64,000 nucleotides of DNA from Sinomonas gamaensis (GTDB lineage Bacteria > Actinomycetota > Actinomycetes > Actinomycetales > Micrococcaceae), in the NCBI RefSeq assembly GCF_005876955.1, contig NZ_SSCL01000001.1:450151-514150 (forward strand), given 5' to 3'. The notes beneath the pieces were generated by a model that was not told the DNA's origin, searched no databases, and was given only the letters and a program-made list of their open reading frames with translations. Below are positions 24,790 to 33,539 of the stretch, in pieces. How positions within the stretch are numbered: the first letter of the stretch is position 1; each line of letters starts with the position of its first letter. Made by a program: the position numbers and the translations under genes.

Positions 24790-25998
24790 TTGAGCATCCG
24801 CTCCATAGAGACCATCCGGACCGAGATCCAGCCGAATCTGGTCATCGTCGCCCTTGAGGATGAGAGCGGTGCGGTCGGAATAGGGGAGACGTTCTTCGGC
24901 GCTGGAAGCGTCGAAGCCCACATCCACGAGGTCCTCGCGCCCATCCTCGCCGAGACGCGCACGTCTGCTCCGCAGGCCATCGCCGCGGCGCTGTCCTCGT
25001 ACGTCGGCTACACCGGCTCGGGCACCGAGACGCGCGCGAACTCCGCTGTGGACATCGCGGCTTGGGACCTGCTCGCCAAGCGCGCGGGTCTGCCCCTGAA
25101 CGAGCTTCTGGGAGGCCCCCGCAAGGACAGCATCCCCGTCTACAACACCTGCGCCGGCTACTCATACATCAACGCCCAGTCCCGCCAGTCCTCCTCCAAC
25201 TGGGGAACCGGAGTCACGGGCGAACGCCCCAACGGAGAGTACGAAGACCTCTGGGCCTTCCACCGCGAACCGGCGAAGCTGGCAAGGGAGCTGATGGACG
25301 CGGGCTATCCGGGAATGAAGATCTGGCCCTTCGACAGGGCAGCCGAAGAAAGCGGCGGAAGCCGGGCCGCGGACCTCAGGGACGGGCTGCACGTGCTCGA
25401 GCAGATCCGGGACGAGGTCGGGACCGGTATCAAGGTGTACCTGGAACTGCACTCCCTGTGGACCCTCGCCGGAGCCGAGCGTCTGCTCCGTGCGGTCGAG
25501 CCCTTCGAGCTGGAGTGGGCGGAGGATCCCGTCCGGTCGGATCGACCCGACTCGCTCGCCGCCCTCAGGGAGCAGACCTCCGTTCCCATTGCCGGTGGGG
25601 AGAGCGTCGGAGCAGGGTATCTCGGGTACACGTCGCTGTTCGAGAAGAAGGCACTCGACGTCGCGATCCTGGACCTCGGATGGTGTGGGGGCATCACCGC
25701 GGGCACTGATCTGGTCGCCCTGGCCGACCACCACGGGCTCGCGGTCGCCCTGCACGATTGCACCGGACCGGTCTCACTCGCGGTCGCCGCCCACCTCGCC
25801 ACTACAGCACCGAACATCCAGGTCCAGGAAGTGGCCAGAGCCTTCTACCACGGCTGGTATCCGCAGATAGCCAGCGGACTGCCGCATCTCGAGCGCGGTC
25901 GCCTCTCTCTTGCCGAAGCGCCCGGCCACGGGATCGAGCTCACGGACGAATGGCTGCAGCACCCCGGAACTTCCAGGAGGAAGACCCTGCTGAAGTGA
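24790..25998 (+). CDS. Mandelate racemase/muconate-lactonizing-type enolase-superfamily enzyme, probable sugar-acid dehydratase
   Basis: A 402-residue enolase-superfamily protein. The capping domain (GIGETFFGAGSVEAHIHEVL) is followed by a barrel with the general-base Lys in YPGMKIWPFD. Metal ligands are in VYLELHS, FELEWAEDP and AGGES, and a His occurs in VALHDCTGP. This pattern is typical of acid-sugar dehydratases. The start is TTG 24790 after GGAGGAAG. The fucose route needs an L-fuconate dehydratase, which the opposing minus-strand operon lacks, and this gene ends only 70 bp from it. L-fuconate or a related aldonate is therefore my best guess, by context. Confidence 0.8.
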   Translation: MSIRSIETIRTEIQPNLVIVALEDESGAVGIGETFFGAGSVEAHIHEVLAPILAETRTSAPQAIAAALSSYVGYTGSGTETRANSAVDIAAWDLLAKRAGLPLNELLGGPRKDSIPVYNTCAGYSYINAQSRQSSSNWGTGVTGERPNGEYEDLWAFHREPAKLARELMDAGYPGMKIWPFDRAAEESGGSRAADLRDGLHVLEQIRDEVGTGIKVYLELHSLWTLAGAERLLRAVEPFELEWAEDPVRSDRPDSLAALREQTSVPIAGGESVGAGYLGYTSLFEKKALDVAILDLGWCGGITAGTDLVALADHHGLAVALHDCTGPVSLAVAAHLATTAPNIQVQEVARAFYHGWYPQIASGLPHLERGRLSLAEAPGHGIELTDEWLQHPGTSRRKTLLK

Positions 25999-26068
25999 TT
26001 CCACCGGCTCCGCGGGACGACGCCGGCCCGAGCGCTCGCGGACCCGGTCCCTCCACCGGACACCGCCA

Positions 26069-26821
26069 TCAGGCTGGGCGCAGGCGCAGGCCGTTCATTC
26101 CGCCGTCGACCGCCAAGGAGACGCCAGTTGTTGAGCCGTTGAGCGGACTGGCCAGATAGGCGATTCCGGCGGCGACCTCCTCCGCAGAGACGAGCCTGCC
26201 GTGGGGCTGTCGTGCGTTGAGTGCCGCCCGCTCGGCCGCCGGATCTTGCGCCTTGTTCAAGAGCCGGCTGACCCATGGAGTATCCGCCGTGCCAGGACTC
26301 ACGCAGTTGACCCGGATGCCTTCTCGGATGTGGTCTGCGGCCATGGCGAGCGTCAGGGAGTAGACGGCACCCTTGCTGGCGGAGTAGAGGGCGCGCTGGG
26401 GAAGCCCAGCGGTAGCCGCGATGGAGGAGGTATTCACGATTGCACCATGGTCGGACTTCCTCAGGTGGGGGAGTGCTGCTCGGGACACCCGGACAATCCC
26501 GAGGACGTTCACCTCGAACACCCGCCGCCACTCGTCGTCGTCATTGTCTTCGACGGTTCCTTGCGCGCCGATGCCCGCGTTGTTCACCACAATGTCGAGG
26601 CCCCCCAGGGTGCGGACGGCCTCGTCGACTGCTGTCTCGACGGAGGCCGCGTCGGCGACGTCGCACGTGATCCTGATGGCCCCTTCGGGGGCGGAGGCGG
26701 GAGCCAGATCCAGCACGGCAACCGCGCAGCCGCGCTCCATGAGGTAGGACGCGGTCGCCGCGCCGATTCCCGAGGCACCGCCGGTGACGATCGCCTTCAG
26801 GCCGTCAAACTCGGCTGCCAA
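26069..26821 (-). CDS. Short-chain dehydrogenase, probable 2-keto-3-deoxy-L-fuconate dehydrogenase
   Basis: A 250-residue classical SDR: AIVTGGASGIGAATASYLME (cofactor loop), DIVVNNAGIG, NTSSIAATAGLPQRALYSAS with the catalytic Ser and Tyr-x3-Lys (YSASKGAV). The end, VDGGMNGLRLRPA, is like that of 2-keto-3-deoxy-fuconate dehydrogenases. It would oxidise KDF to 2,4-diketo-3-deoxy-L-fuconate with NAD+. It is the last gene of the operon and its first 17 bases overlap the 3' end of the FAH-family hydrolase gene, whose product would split the diketo compound. The substrate is inferred from the gene set. Confidence 0.82.
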   Translation of the reverse strand: MAAEFDGLKAIVTGGASGIGAATASYLMERGCAVAVLDLAPASAPEGAIRITCDVADAASVETAVDEAVRTLGGLDIVVNNAGIGAQGTVEDNDDDEWRRVFEVNVLGIVRVSRAALPHLRKSDHGAIVNTSSIAATAGLPQRALYSASKGAVYSLTLAMAADHIREGIRVNCVSPGTADTPWVSRLLNKAQDPAAERAALNARQPHGRLVSAEEVAAGIAYLASPLNGSTTGVSLAVDGGMNGLRLRPA

Positions 26822-27680
26822 TTTGGGCTTCCTTCCCGGCTCGCTGGGTGTAGTTCTGCCGCTGCCTGCCGAGTCCCTCGATCTCGAGTTCGACGACGTC
26901 CCCGTCCTTCAGGTAAGGGAACCGACCGGACAGGGCCACGCCCTCGGGGGTTCCCGTGAGGATCAAGTCCCCGGGCTCGAGTTCCATGTACTGGCTGAGG
27001 TCGTGCACGAGGTGGGTGACGTCGAAGATCATGTCGGCAGTGGAGGAATCCTGACGCGGCTCGCCGTTGACCCAGCTCCGGAGGCGGAGACCCGATGGAT
27101 CTACTTCGTCAGGAGTCACGAGTACCGGGCCCAACGGAAGATAGCCCTTGATGCACTTGCCCTTGCTCCATTGGCCGCCCGATTCCTCGAGCTGGTAGGT
27201 GCGCTCCGAGAGGTCGTTTGCCGTGACGTAGCCGGCGATGCACTCTCTCGCGTCATCCGGGGAGGAGAGGTAGGCAGCAGGCTTGCCGATGACGACGCCG
27301 AGTTCGACCTCCCAGTCCGTCTTCTCGGAGTTCTCGGGAATGGTGACGGTGTCGAAGGGCCCCGCGACCGTGTTGGGGGTCTTGAAGAAGATGATCGGCC
27401 GCGCAGGTGGGGCGGAGCCTGACTCCGCGGCGTGGGCCGCGTAGTTCTGCCCGATGCACACCACCGCACCCGGGCGGGCGATGGGCGCCCCGACCCGTAT
27501 CCCCTCAATATCGACTTCTGGGAGTGCTCCCTGGGCGAGGGCCTCAGCGGCCCTGCGCGGCCCATCTGCCCAGAAGGCGCCGTCCAAATCCCGGGTGAGA
27601 GGGCTGAGCGAGTAGGCATGGCCGTCCTGGACGACGACGGGCTGCTCGCTTCCGGCTTCTCCGATCCGCATGAATTTCAT
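26805..27680 (-). CDS. Fumarylacetoacetate hydrolase-family protein, probable 2,4-diketo-3-deoxy-L-fuconate hydrolase
   Basis: A 291-residue FAH-fold enzyme. VCIGQNYAAHAAESG opens the catalytic domain; PIIFFKTPNTVAGPFD and DWEVELGVVIGK supply metal-binding acids (the E-x-E pair), and YVTANDLSERTYQ and LILTGTPEGVALS are the other family blocks. It hydrolyses a C-C bond next to a keto group, here predicted to give pyruvate and L-lactate from the diketo fuconate. ATG 27680 follows AAGGGAG and overlaps the stop of the aldo/keto reductase gene by four bases (ATGA). Confidence 0.83.
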   Translation of the reverse strand: MKFMRIGEAGSEQPVVVQDGHAYSLSPLTRDLDGAFWADGPRRAAEALAQGALPEVDIEGIRVGAPIARPGAVVCIGQNYAAHAAESGSAPPARPIIFFKTPNTVAGPFDTVTIPENSEKTDWEVELGVVIGKPAAYLSSPDDARECIAGYVTANDLSERTYQLEESGGQWSKGKCIKGYLPLGPVLVTPDEVDPSGLRLRSWVNGEPRQDSSTADMIFDVTHLVHDLSQYMELEPGDLILTGTPEGVALSGRFPYLKDGDVVELEIEGLGRQRQNYTQRAGKEAQIGSRV

Positions 27681-28696
27681 CGGGCTGCTCCCTTCTGTTT
27701 GGAGGATTCTGTCGTGGCGGGAGTGGGGACGGTGTCGATCAGTCCGCGCTCCTCCAGCTCCTTCCACAGGGCCTGCGGGACCTCGTGGGACGCCAGGGCA
27801 ACGTTCCGCTCCACTTCGGCAGCTGTGCGCATTCCCACCGCCACACCGATCACCACGGGCTCTCGGAAGGGAAATGCAAGGGCCGCCGCCGGCAGGGTCG
27901 TGCCGTGCCGCTCGCAGATCTCGGCGAGCAGGTTGGCGCGATCGAGGAGTTCCGCGGGAGCCGGAGCGTAGTTGTAGGTCGCGCCCAGGGCCGGCCTGTC
28001 CTTGGAGAGGAGCCCGGAATTGAACACTCCGACATTGACGACGGCGACTCCGCGTTCGGCACAGGCCGGCAGGAGGTCCTGCCGTGCCCCCTGTTCGAGG
28101 AGTGTGTAGCGGCCGGCGAGCATGACGACATCCACGTCGGTCTCGGTCACGAACCGGTGCAGCATCGCGGACTGGTTCATGCCGGCCCCATAGGCGCCGA
28201 TGACGCCCTCGTCCCGCAGCTGGGACAGTGCCGGGACGGCGCCCTCGAGTGCCTCGGCCCAGTAGTCGTCCGGGTCGTGGATGTAGACGATGTCGATGCG
28301 GTCCGTCCCGAGGCGCGCGAGGCTCTCCTCGATCGAGCGTAGCACTCCATCGCGGGAGTAGTCGCGCACGCGCACGAGCTCAGCGCCGACGTCGAACCCC
28401 TCCGTGTCCCTGCCTGCTGCTCTCGGGTTGGGGCGGATGAGCCTGCCGACCTTCGTCGAGAGGACGTAATCCCCGCGGGGCCTGCCCCGCAGCGCTTCGC
28501 CGAGCCGTCTCTCGGACAGGCCCAGCCCATAGTGGGGGGCAGTGTCGAAGTAGCGGACGCCGTGCTCCCAAGCAGCATCAACCGCTGCCATAGCGTCCGC
28601 ATCGCTGACCTCCCGGTACAGGTTGCCGATGGGAGCGCCGCCGAAGCCGAGGGAAGTCAGGGCGACGTTTGTGCCGGGGATGGTGCGCTTCTCCAT
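27677..28696 (-). CDS. Aldo/keto reductase, probable L-fucose/sugar dehydrogenase
   Basis: A 339-residue AKR. TSLGFGGAPIGNLYREV opens the barrel, YFDTAPHYGLGLSERRLGEA has the catalytic Asp and Tyr, STKVGRL the Lys, and IVYIHDPDD the His position. This is the fucose/pyridoxal/galactose dehydrogenase-like subgroup common in such operons. It would oxidise the sugar at C1 to the lactone with NAD(P)+. ATG 28696 overlaps the TGA of the amidohydrolase frame (TGATG); TTG 28699 is an alternative. Both flanking genes are also in overlap, so the operon is translationally linked. Confidence 0.82.
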   Translation of the reverse strand: MEKRTIPGTNVALTSLGFGGAPIGNLYREVSDADAMAAVDAAWEHGVRYFDTAPHYGLGLSERRLGEALRGRPRGDYVLSTKVGRLIRPNPRAAGRDTEGFDVGAELVRVRDYSRDGVLRSIEESLARLGTDRIDIVYIHDPDDYWAEALEGAVPALSQLRDEGVIGAYGAGMNQSAMLHRFVTETDVDVVMLAGRYTLLEQGARQDLLPACAERGVAVVNVGVFNSGLLSKDRPALGATYNYAPAPAELLDRANLLAEICERHGTTLPAAALAFPFREPVVIGVAVGMRTAAEVERNVALASHEVPQALWKELEERGLIDTVPTPATTESSKQKGAAR

Positions 28697-29570
28697 CAAT
28701 CGGTCCTTTCGTGCGGGAGGTCGGGCTCGAATCCGTAGAACTGGCCAGCCGTGCGGGCTGCCACGCTTGTCCTCTCCTCAGCGGTGGCCCCTTCGAGGGC
28801 CGGCCCGAGGACAAGGTCCACCCATGCCATGTACTGCTCGTTCGTCTGTGAGGAGACGGGCCAGTCGCTGCCGAGCATGCACCGGTGGGCTCCGAAGAGT
28901 GAGAGGGTCTCCGCGAGGTAGGGGAGAGCCTGCTCGGACAGGGGGCGGTGGGGGGCGGCTTCCGGGGCGGCGCCGGATAGTTTGACCGAAACGTTCTCCA
29001 GACGCGCCAAGCGCCGCATCCCCTCACGCCACTCTGCCAGGGCCCCGTCGGCGATGGGGGGCTTGCCCATGTGGCCAGCACGATCGGCAGCTCAGGCAGG
29101 CGCTCGGCGAACCGGGTGAGCGCTCCGAGCTGTTGCCACCGGATACAGGCGTCGAAGACCAGTCCGGCGCGGGCCACGGCGCGCGCTCCGGCGATGGTGG
29201 GTTCGGCGGTGATGAAGGCGGGATCGCAGTCCTGCAGCAGGCGCCTCACGCCCTTGACCAGGTGCCTTTCGGCGAGAGCCTCGAGATGCGATCCGATGCC
29301 GGCGCCGAGTTCCAGCGGGGCGAAGGCGACGATGGCCGAGAGCTCAGGCCAGGTGTGGCCGAGAACCCAGTCGACCTCGGCGATGCCCTGTTCCGCTCCG
29401 CAGTCAGCCTGGACGAACACCGCCCCGGCTCGCCGCCCGTGCGCCGCCGGGAGGTCCTCCGGGAGGAACTCCCGGTTCAGCTCAGGCGTAGCCTTCAGCC
29501 ACTCGTAGTCGAGCCTCGCCGGGTCCCACACGTGGAGGTGGGCGTCGACGAAGTGGGGGGTCCCGCTCAT
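28696..29570 (-). pseudogene. Amidohydrolase (L-fuconolactonase-like) with a one-base frameshift
   Basis: From ATG 29570 the protein begins FVDAHLHVWDPARLDYEWL, the His-x-His metal motif of TIM-barrel lactonases, and runs through KGVRRLLQDCDPAFI to LPELPIVLA at about 29079. There the frame is lost: one base is missing in a GGCC-ACATGGG context, and the next frame continues MGKPPIADGALAEWREGMRR to LGSDWPVSS (metal Asp) and a normal C-terminus at 28696. With one base restored it would be 291 residues, the usual length. Start and stop still overlap the neighbouring genes. Recent mutation and sequencing error are both possible. Sugar lactones also open slowly without enzyme. Confidence 0.8.
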
Positions 29571-29998
29571 CTCACCGGCCCTACCGTGCGGACGCCGATT
29601 GTGAGCAGGAGATTCGCGTATGGCCTCACGTCCCCGCTGGCGATCACGATCGCGACATCCGGCTGGCAGGCCGCCTCGTAGAAGGCGAAGCGCTCGTGCA
29701 TCGTGAACGGCACGCCCTGCCCGAGGACGTCCTCGTAGCCCCGCGAAGCCTCGGATGTGGTCCCGTCCGCCGTGGCCATCACTGCCGCGGCCTCGATCGG
29801 CACGGCCTCGACGAGCACTTCGAGGATCTGGTCCACCGTGAGCAACCCGGGCCGCAGGTTGAGCGGGACGCGCACGGCCGAGGCTGCGGCCCCGGTGTTG
29901 TGCGGATAGTTCGCGTCCGCGATCAGGATCTGGGAGCCGTGCCCGGATTCTGCGAGGGCCCGGAGGAGGACAGGGTGGGTGAGCGAATAGTTGATCAC
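29567..29998 (-). CDS. fucU: RbsD/FucU-family sugar mutarotase
   Basis: A 143-residue RbsD/FucU protein: INYSLTHPVLLRALAESGHG at the N-terminus carries the conserved His, ILIADANYP follows, and the C-terminal block ends ASGDVRPYANLLLTIGV with the conserved Tyr-x-Asn. It interconverts sugar anomers for the downstream dehydrogenase. I chose GTG 29998 because AGGAG lies just upstream and family members start here. It overlaps the amidohydrolase ATG (ATGA) downstream and, upstream, the TGA of a truncated frame (GTGA). It is the first complete gene of the fucose-type operon. Confidence 0.85.
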   Translation of the reverse strand: MINYSLTHPVLLRALAESGHGSQILIADANYPHNTGAAASAVRVPLNLRPGLLTVDQILEVLVEAVPIEAAAVMATADGTTSEASRGYEDVLGQGVPFTMHERFAFYEAACQPDVAIVIASGDVRPYANLLLTIGVRTVGPVR

Positions 29999-30240
29999 GC
30001 AAGCTCCTCTTCTACGCTTTCTACGCTGCTGGCGACGACGATCCCGTAGCTCCCGCTCAGCTCCGTCTCGCGCCACAGCTCCACTCGCCACGGCACCAAC
30101 ATGACACGGCACGGGGCTGCGTCCTCCGCACCAGGCAGAGAATATCGCGGTTTCGCCATCTGGCCGCCGTCGCGCGCGGCAATGCTGTTGACGTTCCACG
30201 GCAAGGCTTGGCCGAAGGCCCGACGTTTGGAATAGTGGGA
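29995..30240 (-). pseudogene. 3' remnant of an unidentified gene upstream of fucU
   Basis: The minus-strand frame ends VPWRVELWRETELSGSYGIV...VEEELA, and its TGA overlaps the fucU GTG in the same GTGA style as the rest of the operon. The last 50 or so codons look like real protein, but further upstream the frame gives nothing recognisable and lacks a credible start. The operon therefore seems to have lost the 5' part of its former first gene. I do not recognise the family. Confidence 0.4.
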
Positions 30241-30275
30241 GCCAACAATGGCCTCGCAAACACCTGTTCTTTGGC

Positions 30276-30653
30276 GTGAGCAAACACCATCCTTCAATCC
30301 CAATTGACCTCGGGCAGATCAGCACGGTCCTCCTCGCGGATTGGCCGTCATCTGACGTGCCGAGGTCCTTGGTCGAGGCTGGCTTTCGAGTGATCGTCAA
30401 GGGCGGCCCCGACGACAAGTTCGTCGAGTGGTCGCCCTCGGGCGATCACGTCCAAGTGGCCGACTTCGACGCAGACATCCTGTATGTCCACCGCCCGCTT
30501 GCCGAGCTTCCGCACCTGATCGATCTCGGGAGACGTCATAACGTCAGCGCCGTCTGGCGCGACCCAGCTCCCGACTCCGCCAGCTTCCGGGAACTCGTCG
30601 AGGCTGCCCACCTGGTCTACGTCGACGAATGCGCAATCACCGCAGCCCTCTGA
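30276..30653 (+). CDS. CoA-binding-domain-like protein (YccU-type), hypothetical
   Basis: A 125-residue protein with an alternating beta-alpha pattern: STVLLADWPSSDVPRSLVEA, GFRVIVKGGP, ADILYVHRPLAELPHLIDLG, VSAVWRDP and LVYVDECAI. This resembles the single CoA_binding Rossmann-like domain of YccU/YneT-type proteins found singly in actinobacteria. Function is unknown; binding of CoA or a nucleotide is inference from the fold. GTG 30276 is used; no strong ribosome site is seen. It is not obviously in an operon. Confidence 0.6.
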   Translation: MSKHHPSIPIDLGQISTVLLADWPSSDVPRSLVEAGFRVIVKGGPDDKFVEWSPSGDHVQVADFDADILYVHRPLAELPHLIDLGRRHNVSAVWRDPAPDSASFRELVEAAHLVYVDECAITAAL

Positions 30654-30773
30654 GTCTCGATAGGACCGGTAGTGCGACCACTGCGTCACGATGGCTGCGG
30701 CAAGATCTGGTTCAGTTCCGCGTCAGGCGGTAGCCGATCTATGTGAAGTCTTCGCCTTGGTAGCGTTCACCAC

Positions 30774-31214
30774 ATGGCCATCAAACTCGACAACGTTGGG
30801 ATCGCTGTTCGCGACCTCGAAGCCGCAATCTCATTCTTCACCGACCTTGGTCTCACGGTCGTCGGCCGCGACACCATCAGTGGCGAGTGGGCCGACACCG
30901 CCGTCGGCCTCGACGGAAATCACGCCAAGATCGCGGTGCTCCAGACGCCAGACGGTCACGGGCGCCTCGAGTTTTTCGAATACATCCACCCGGATGCGAT
31001 CGAGACCGAACCTACCCTGCCAAACGAGATCGGCATGCACCGCGTCGCCTTCCAGGTCGACGACATCGAAGATGCCTTGGCGATTGCCGCAAAACACGGC
31101 TATCGCCCGCTTCGCGGCGTGGCCACCTACGAGGGCATCTACAAGCTCACATATCTCCGCGGTCCGAGCGGAATCCTTGTGATGTTCGCCCAGGAACTCA
31201 AGCAGACATCGTGA
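30774..31214 (+). CDS. VOC-superfamily glyoxalase/epimerase-like protein
   Basis: A 146-residue VOC protein beginning KLDNVGIAVRDLEAAISFFT, with LEFFEYIHP at the end of the first module, then MHRVAFQVDDIEDALAIAAK and YLRGPSGILVMFAQEL in the second. His and Glu at the usual metal positions (LDNVGIA lacks the first His, but MHRVAF and LEFFEY are present) suggest a divalent metal site. Similar proteins act as lactoylglutathione lyase-like or methylmalonyl-CoA epimerase-like enzymes; no specific substrate can be given. It is a stand-alone gene. Confidence 0.75.
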   Translation: MAIKLDNVGIAVRDLEAAISFFTDLGLTVVGRDTISGEWADTAVGLDGNHAKIAVLQTPDGHGRLEFFEYIHPDAIETEPTLPNEIGMHRVAFQVDDIEDALAIAAKHGYRPLRGVATYEGIYKLTYLRGPSGILVMFAQELKQTS

Positions 31215-31266
31215 ACAACGAGCTCGTTGGTGCCGATGGGCCAGAGGCCCGGCCACAGGAAGCCTC

Positions 31267-32202
31267 TTAGCTCATGCGGGCATGTTCGTTGAGCAGGTCG
31301 TGGACAATCCGCAGGTTCGAGGCATCGCGCGGATCGCGGCCGTCGGATTCTGCGAGGCCGAGGAGCGCTTTCCATAACGCCCACCCTCGCGCTCGGGCCC
31401 ACATTCCGTCGTCGTGGGCTACCGCCCGCCGGAAGGCTTCCCTGCTCTCGGCGTCGAACATCGTCCAGGCGATGACAAGATCGCAAGCCGGATCCCCCAG
31501 CCCGGAGGTCCCGAAGTCGATCACGGCCGCCAACTGGCCGCCTGAGACGAGAAGGTTCCCCGCTGCGATGTCGCCGTGGAACCAGACTGGGTTTCCAGTC
31601 CAGTTCGCCTCAAGAGCGCTGTCCCACACAGCCTCGGCAGTCGCTGTGTCGATGCGTCCTTCAAGGGTGCGGAGGCAGCGCCGGGTCTCCTCGTCGTAAT
31701 GGGCAGGAGCGGCGCCACGGAACCAGCTGTGCTCGCCGGCCTCCGGGGCGCCGTCGGTATCGCAGGCCTGCAGGGCACGCAGGAATTCGGCAATCGCTTC
31801 CGCGAATTCTGCTAGGTCGCCTATCTGAGCCCGGTCTGCCGCTTCGCCTTCGATCCAACGCCGGATCGACCACGGGAATGGATACCCCTCGCCTGGGCTA
31901 CCCACGCCCAGGACGGTCGGGATCGGCACTGGCAGGCACGGTGCGAGTCGAGGAAGCCACTCGCTCTCCTTGGCCACCGCGGGAACGTAGCCGGAGGCTG
32001 TGGGCAGACGCACCGTCATCGACTCTCCGAGACGGTAGGTCCGGTTGTCCCAGCCTTCGAATTCGGCAGGTTTCACGGGAAGGTCCGCCCATTGTGGAAA
32101 CTGGGCGGCAACCAGACGCCTGACTAGTCCGGCGTCAACCCCGGCGCGTCCGTCTTGGCTCGCAGCGATCACCCGAAGAAGGATGCCCCATAGGGCCGTC
32201 AC
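31267..32202 (-). CDS. Aminoglycoside phosphotransferase-family kinase
   Basis: A 311-residue APH/choline-kinase fold protein. EFEGWDNRTYRLGESMTVRL forms the N-lobe strands, FPWSIRRWIEGEAAD the hinge, VWFHGDIAAGNLLVSGGQLA the catalytic loop (HGD-x4-N), and AVIDFGTSGLGDPACDLVIA the metal-binding IDFG and following Asp. The residues needed for phosphoryl transfer are present. Members include antibiotic kinases and small-metabolite kinases; nothing here indicates which. GTG 32202 is the start of the longest form. Confidence 0.85.
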   Translation of the reverse strand: MTALWGILLRVIAASQDGRAGVDAGLVRRLVAAQFPQWADLPVKPAEFEGWDNRTYRLGESMTVRLPTASGYVPAVAKESEWLPRLAPCLPVPIPTVLGVGSPGEGYPFPWSIRRWIEGEAADRAQIGDLAEFAEAIAEFLRALQACDTDGAPEAGEHSWFRGAAPAHYDEETRRCLRTLEGRIDTATAEAVWDSALEANWTGNPVWFHGDIAAGNLLVSGGQLAAVIDFGTSGLGDPACDLVIAWTMFDAESREAFRRAVAHDDGMWARARGWALWKALLGLAESDGRDPRDASNLRIVHDLLNEHARMS

Positions 32203-32335
32203 GTGGGAATACCCGTCTTTCCGCCGTTGAAAGCTCTGCCGTCCACGATCTCGCCGAGAACCAGCGCGGCCATCATTTTTCGCGGCTCTGTTACTCGTAC
32301 GCTGGGTCGCCTTCCGGAGACAACCCCAGGCTGAT

Positions 32336-33349
32336 TCAGTTCGATGCGGGCGCCGAGCGCACGCGCCGCAGGACGCGCGCCTCGGCCAGCACGACAGCGA
32401 ACCCGACTAGCACCCCGAGAACCGTCTCGACGGCCCGATCCGTGATCATCGCCTGCGCCGTGCCGGGCAGGGCAAGCCTGGTCATGAGCAGGATCAGTGG
32501 GGTGAAGAAGATCAGCGCCAGGGCGTAGTGGCGGACCATGAACAGCTCGGTCGGAAACTGCAGGGCCACGACCAGGACGCCCATCGCCAGCGTGGACGGG
32601 TGGAATGCGAAAATCGCCGCGCTCAGGCAGAGCCCGGCCAACGTACCAACGACTCGGTGGACGCCGCGCGTGAGCCGCCCGGAGATACCGGGCGCCGAGA
32701 GCGGAACGGCGGCGCCGGCCATCGCCCAGTGCGGGTGCCCGATGCCGATGGCCAGTGCGGCCAGTCCTGAGGTGGCAACGGCGATCGCATAGCCGCCGGC
32801 GCGCTTCAAGGACGGGAGCGCCGTCCGCGAAGATTGGGGTGGCCGAAATCGAGCCCGCGGCGAGGATGCGCCGATGGCGAGGGCGAACAGCGCTGAGGCC
32901 AGGGCGACGGCGGAGGCCGTGAAGGGGTCGGCACGGTTCAGGGCGGCACAGGCACCGAAGGCGAACAGGGCGAAGAAGGGCCCGGCCGGGCGGAAGCCGG
33001 CCCGGTCTGCGGCCAGGGACGCAAGCCCTGCGAACAGCGCCTCTCCAAGCACGAGGACCACCTCGGGCGCCTCCAATGCGGAGAGGGCCGACCCGAGCCC
33101 GACGCCGGCCACGAGGAGGGCAGCGGCGGCGGATTGGTGACGGAGGCGGGTAGCACGGTCGGCGCCCCGTCCGTACATCCCGGCGAAACCGCCGAACACC
33201 GCGTCGATCACCAGTTCTGGGCGTCCCACGAGCAACAGGACGACGGTGGGGATGCCGACGCCGAGCACCATCCTCAGGGCCGGCCAGTGGTCCTGCTCCG
33301 AGGGTCGGAGGGCGGCGAAGCCGCGGACGCGGGACACCAGCTGCCGCAC
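32336..33349 (-). CDS. FUSC-family membrane protein (aromatic acid exporter-like)
   Basis: A 337-residue protein with two blocks of membrane helices: RMVLGVGIPTVVLLLVGRPE and the following five helices, then RAGGYAIAVATSGLAALAIG through the second block containing the family signature HPHWAMAGAAVPLSAPG and RGVHRVVGTLAGL. This is the fusaric acid resistance/aromatic acid exporter type. I moved the start to GTG 33349, which has AAGGGAG eight bases upstream; the frame from 33397 adds sixteen unlikely residues. Probable efflux of organic acids, by family. Confidence 0.78.
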   Translation of the reverse strand: MRQLVSRVRGFAALRPSEQDHWPALRMVLGVGIPTVVLLLVGRPELVIDAVFGGFAGMYGRGADRATRLRHQSAAAALLVAGVGLGSALSALEAPEVVLVLGEALFAGLASLAADRAGFRPAGPFFALFAFGACAALNRADPFTASAVALASALFALAIGASSPRARFRPPQSSRTALPSLKRAGGYAIAVATSGLAALAIGIGHPHWAMAGAAVPLSAPGISGRLTRGVHRVVGTLAGLCLSAAIFAFHPSTLAMGVLVVALQFPTELFMVRHYALALIFFTPLILLMTRLALPGTAQAMITDRAVETVLGVLVGFAVVLAEARVLRRVRSAPASN

Positions 33350-33539
33350 TTGAGTTCTCCCTTCGGGCGCCGCCGCGCCGCACGCGGGGACGAACACCTG
33401 CGTTTGACGCGGGCACTGGGCCCCTGCTGCATTTCAGCATACGTGCGGGCCGTCCGGAGACAGTGCATGGGCATCGACGGGGGAGTGGTTCGATCGGCAG
33501 TGCCATAGGCCGTCTCGTCGAGAAGCTGGTGCAGCTCGG

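Noticed and set aside
26028-26040. Palindrome CGAGCGCTCG as terminator between the dehydratase and the SDR gene
   Set aside because: The stem is short, without loop or T-tract; not convincing.
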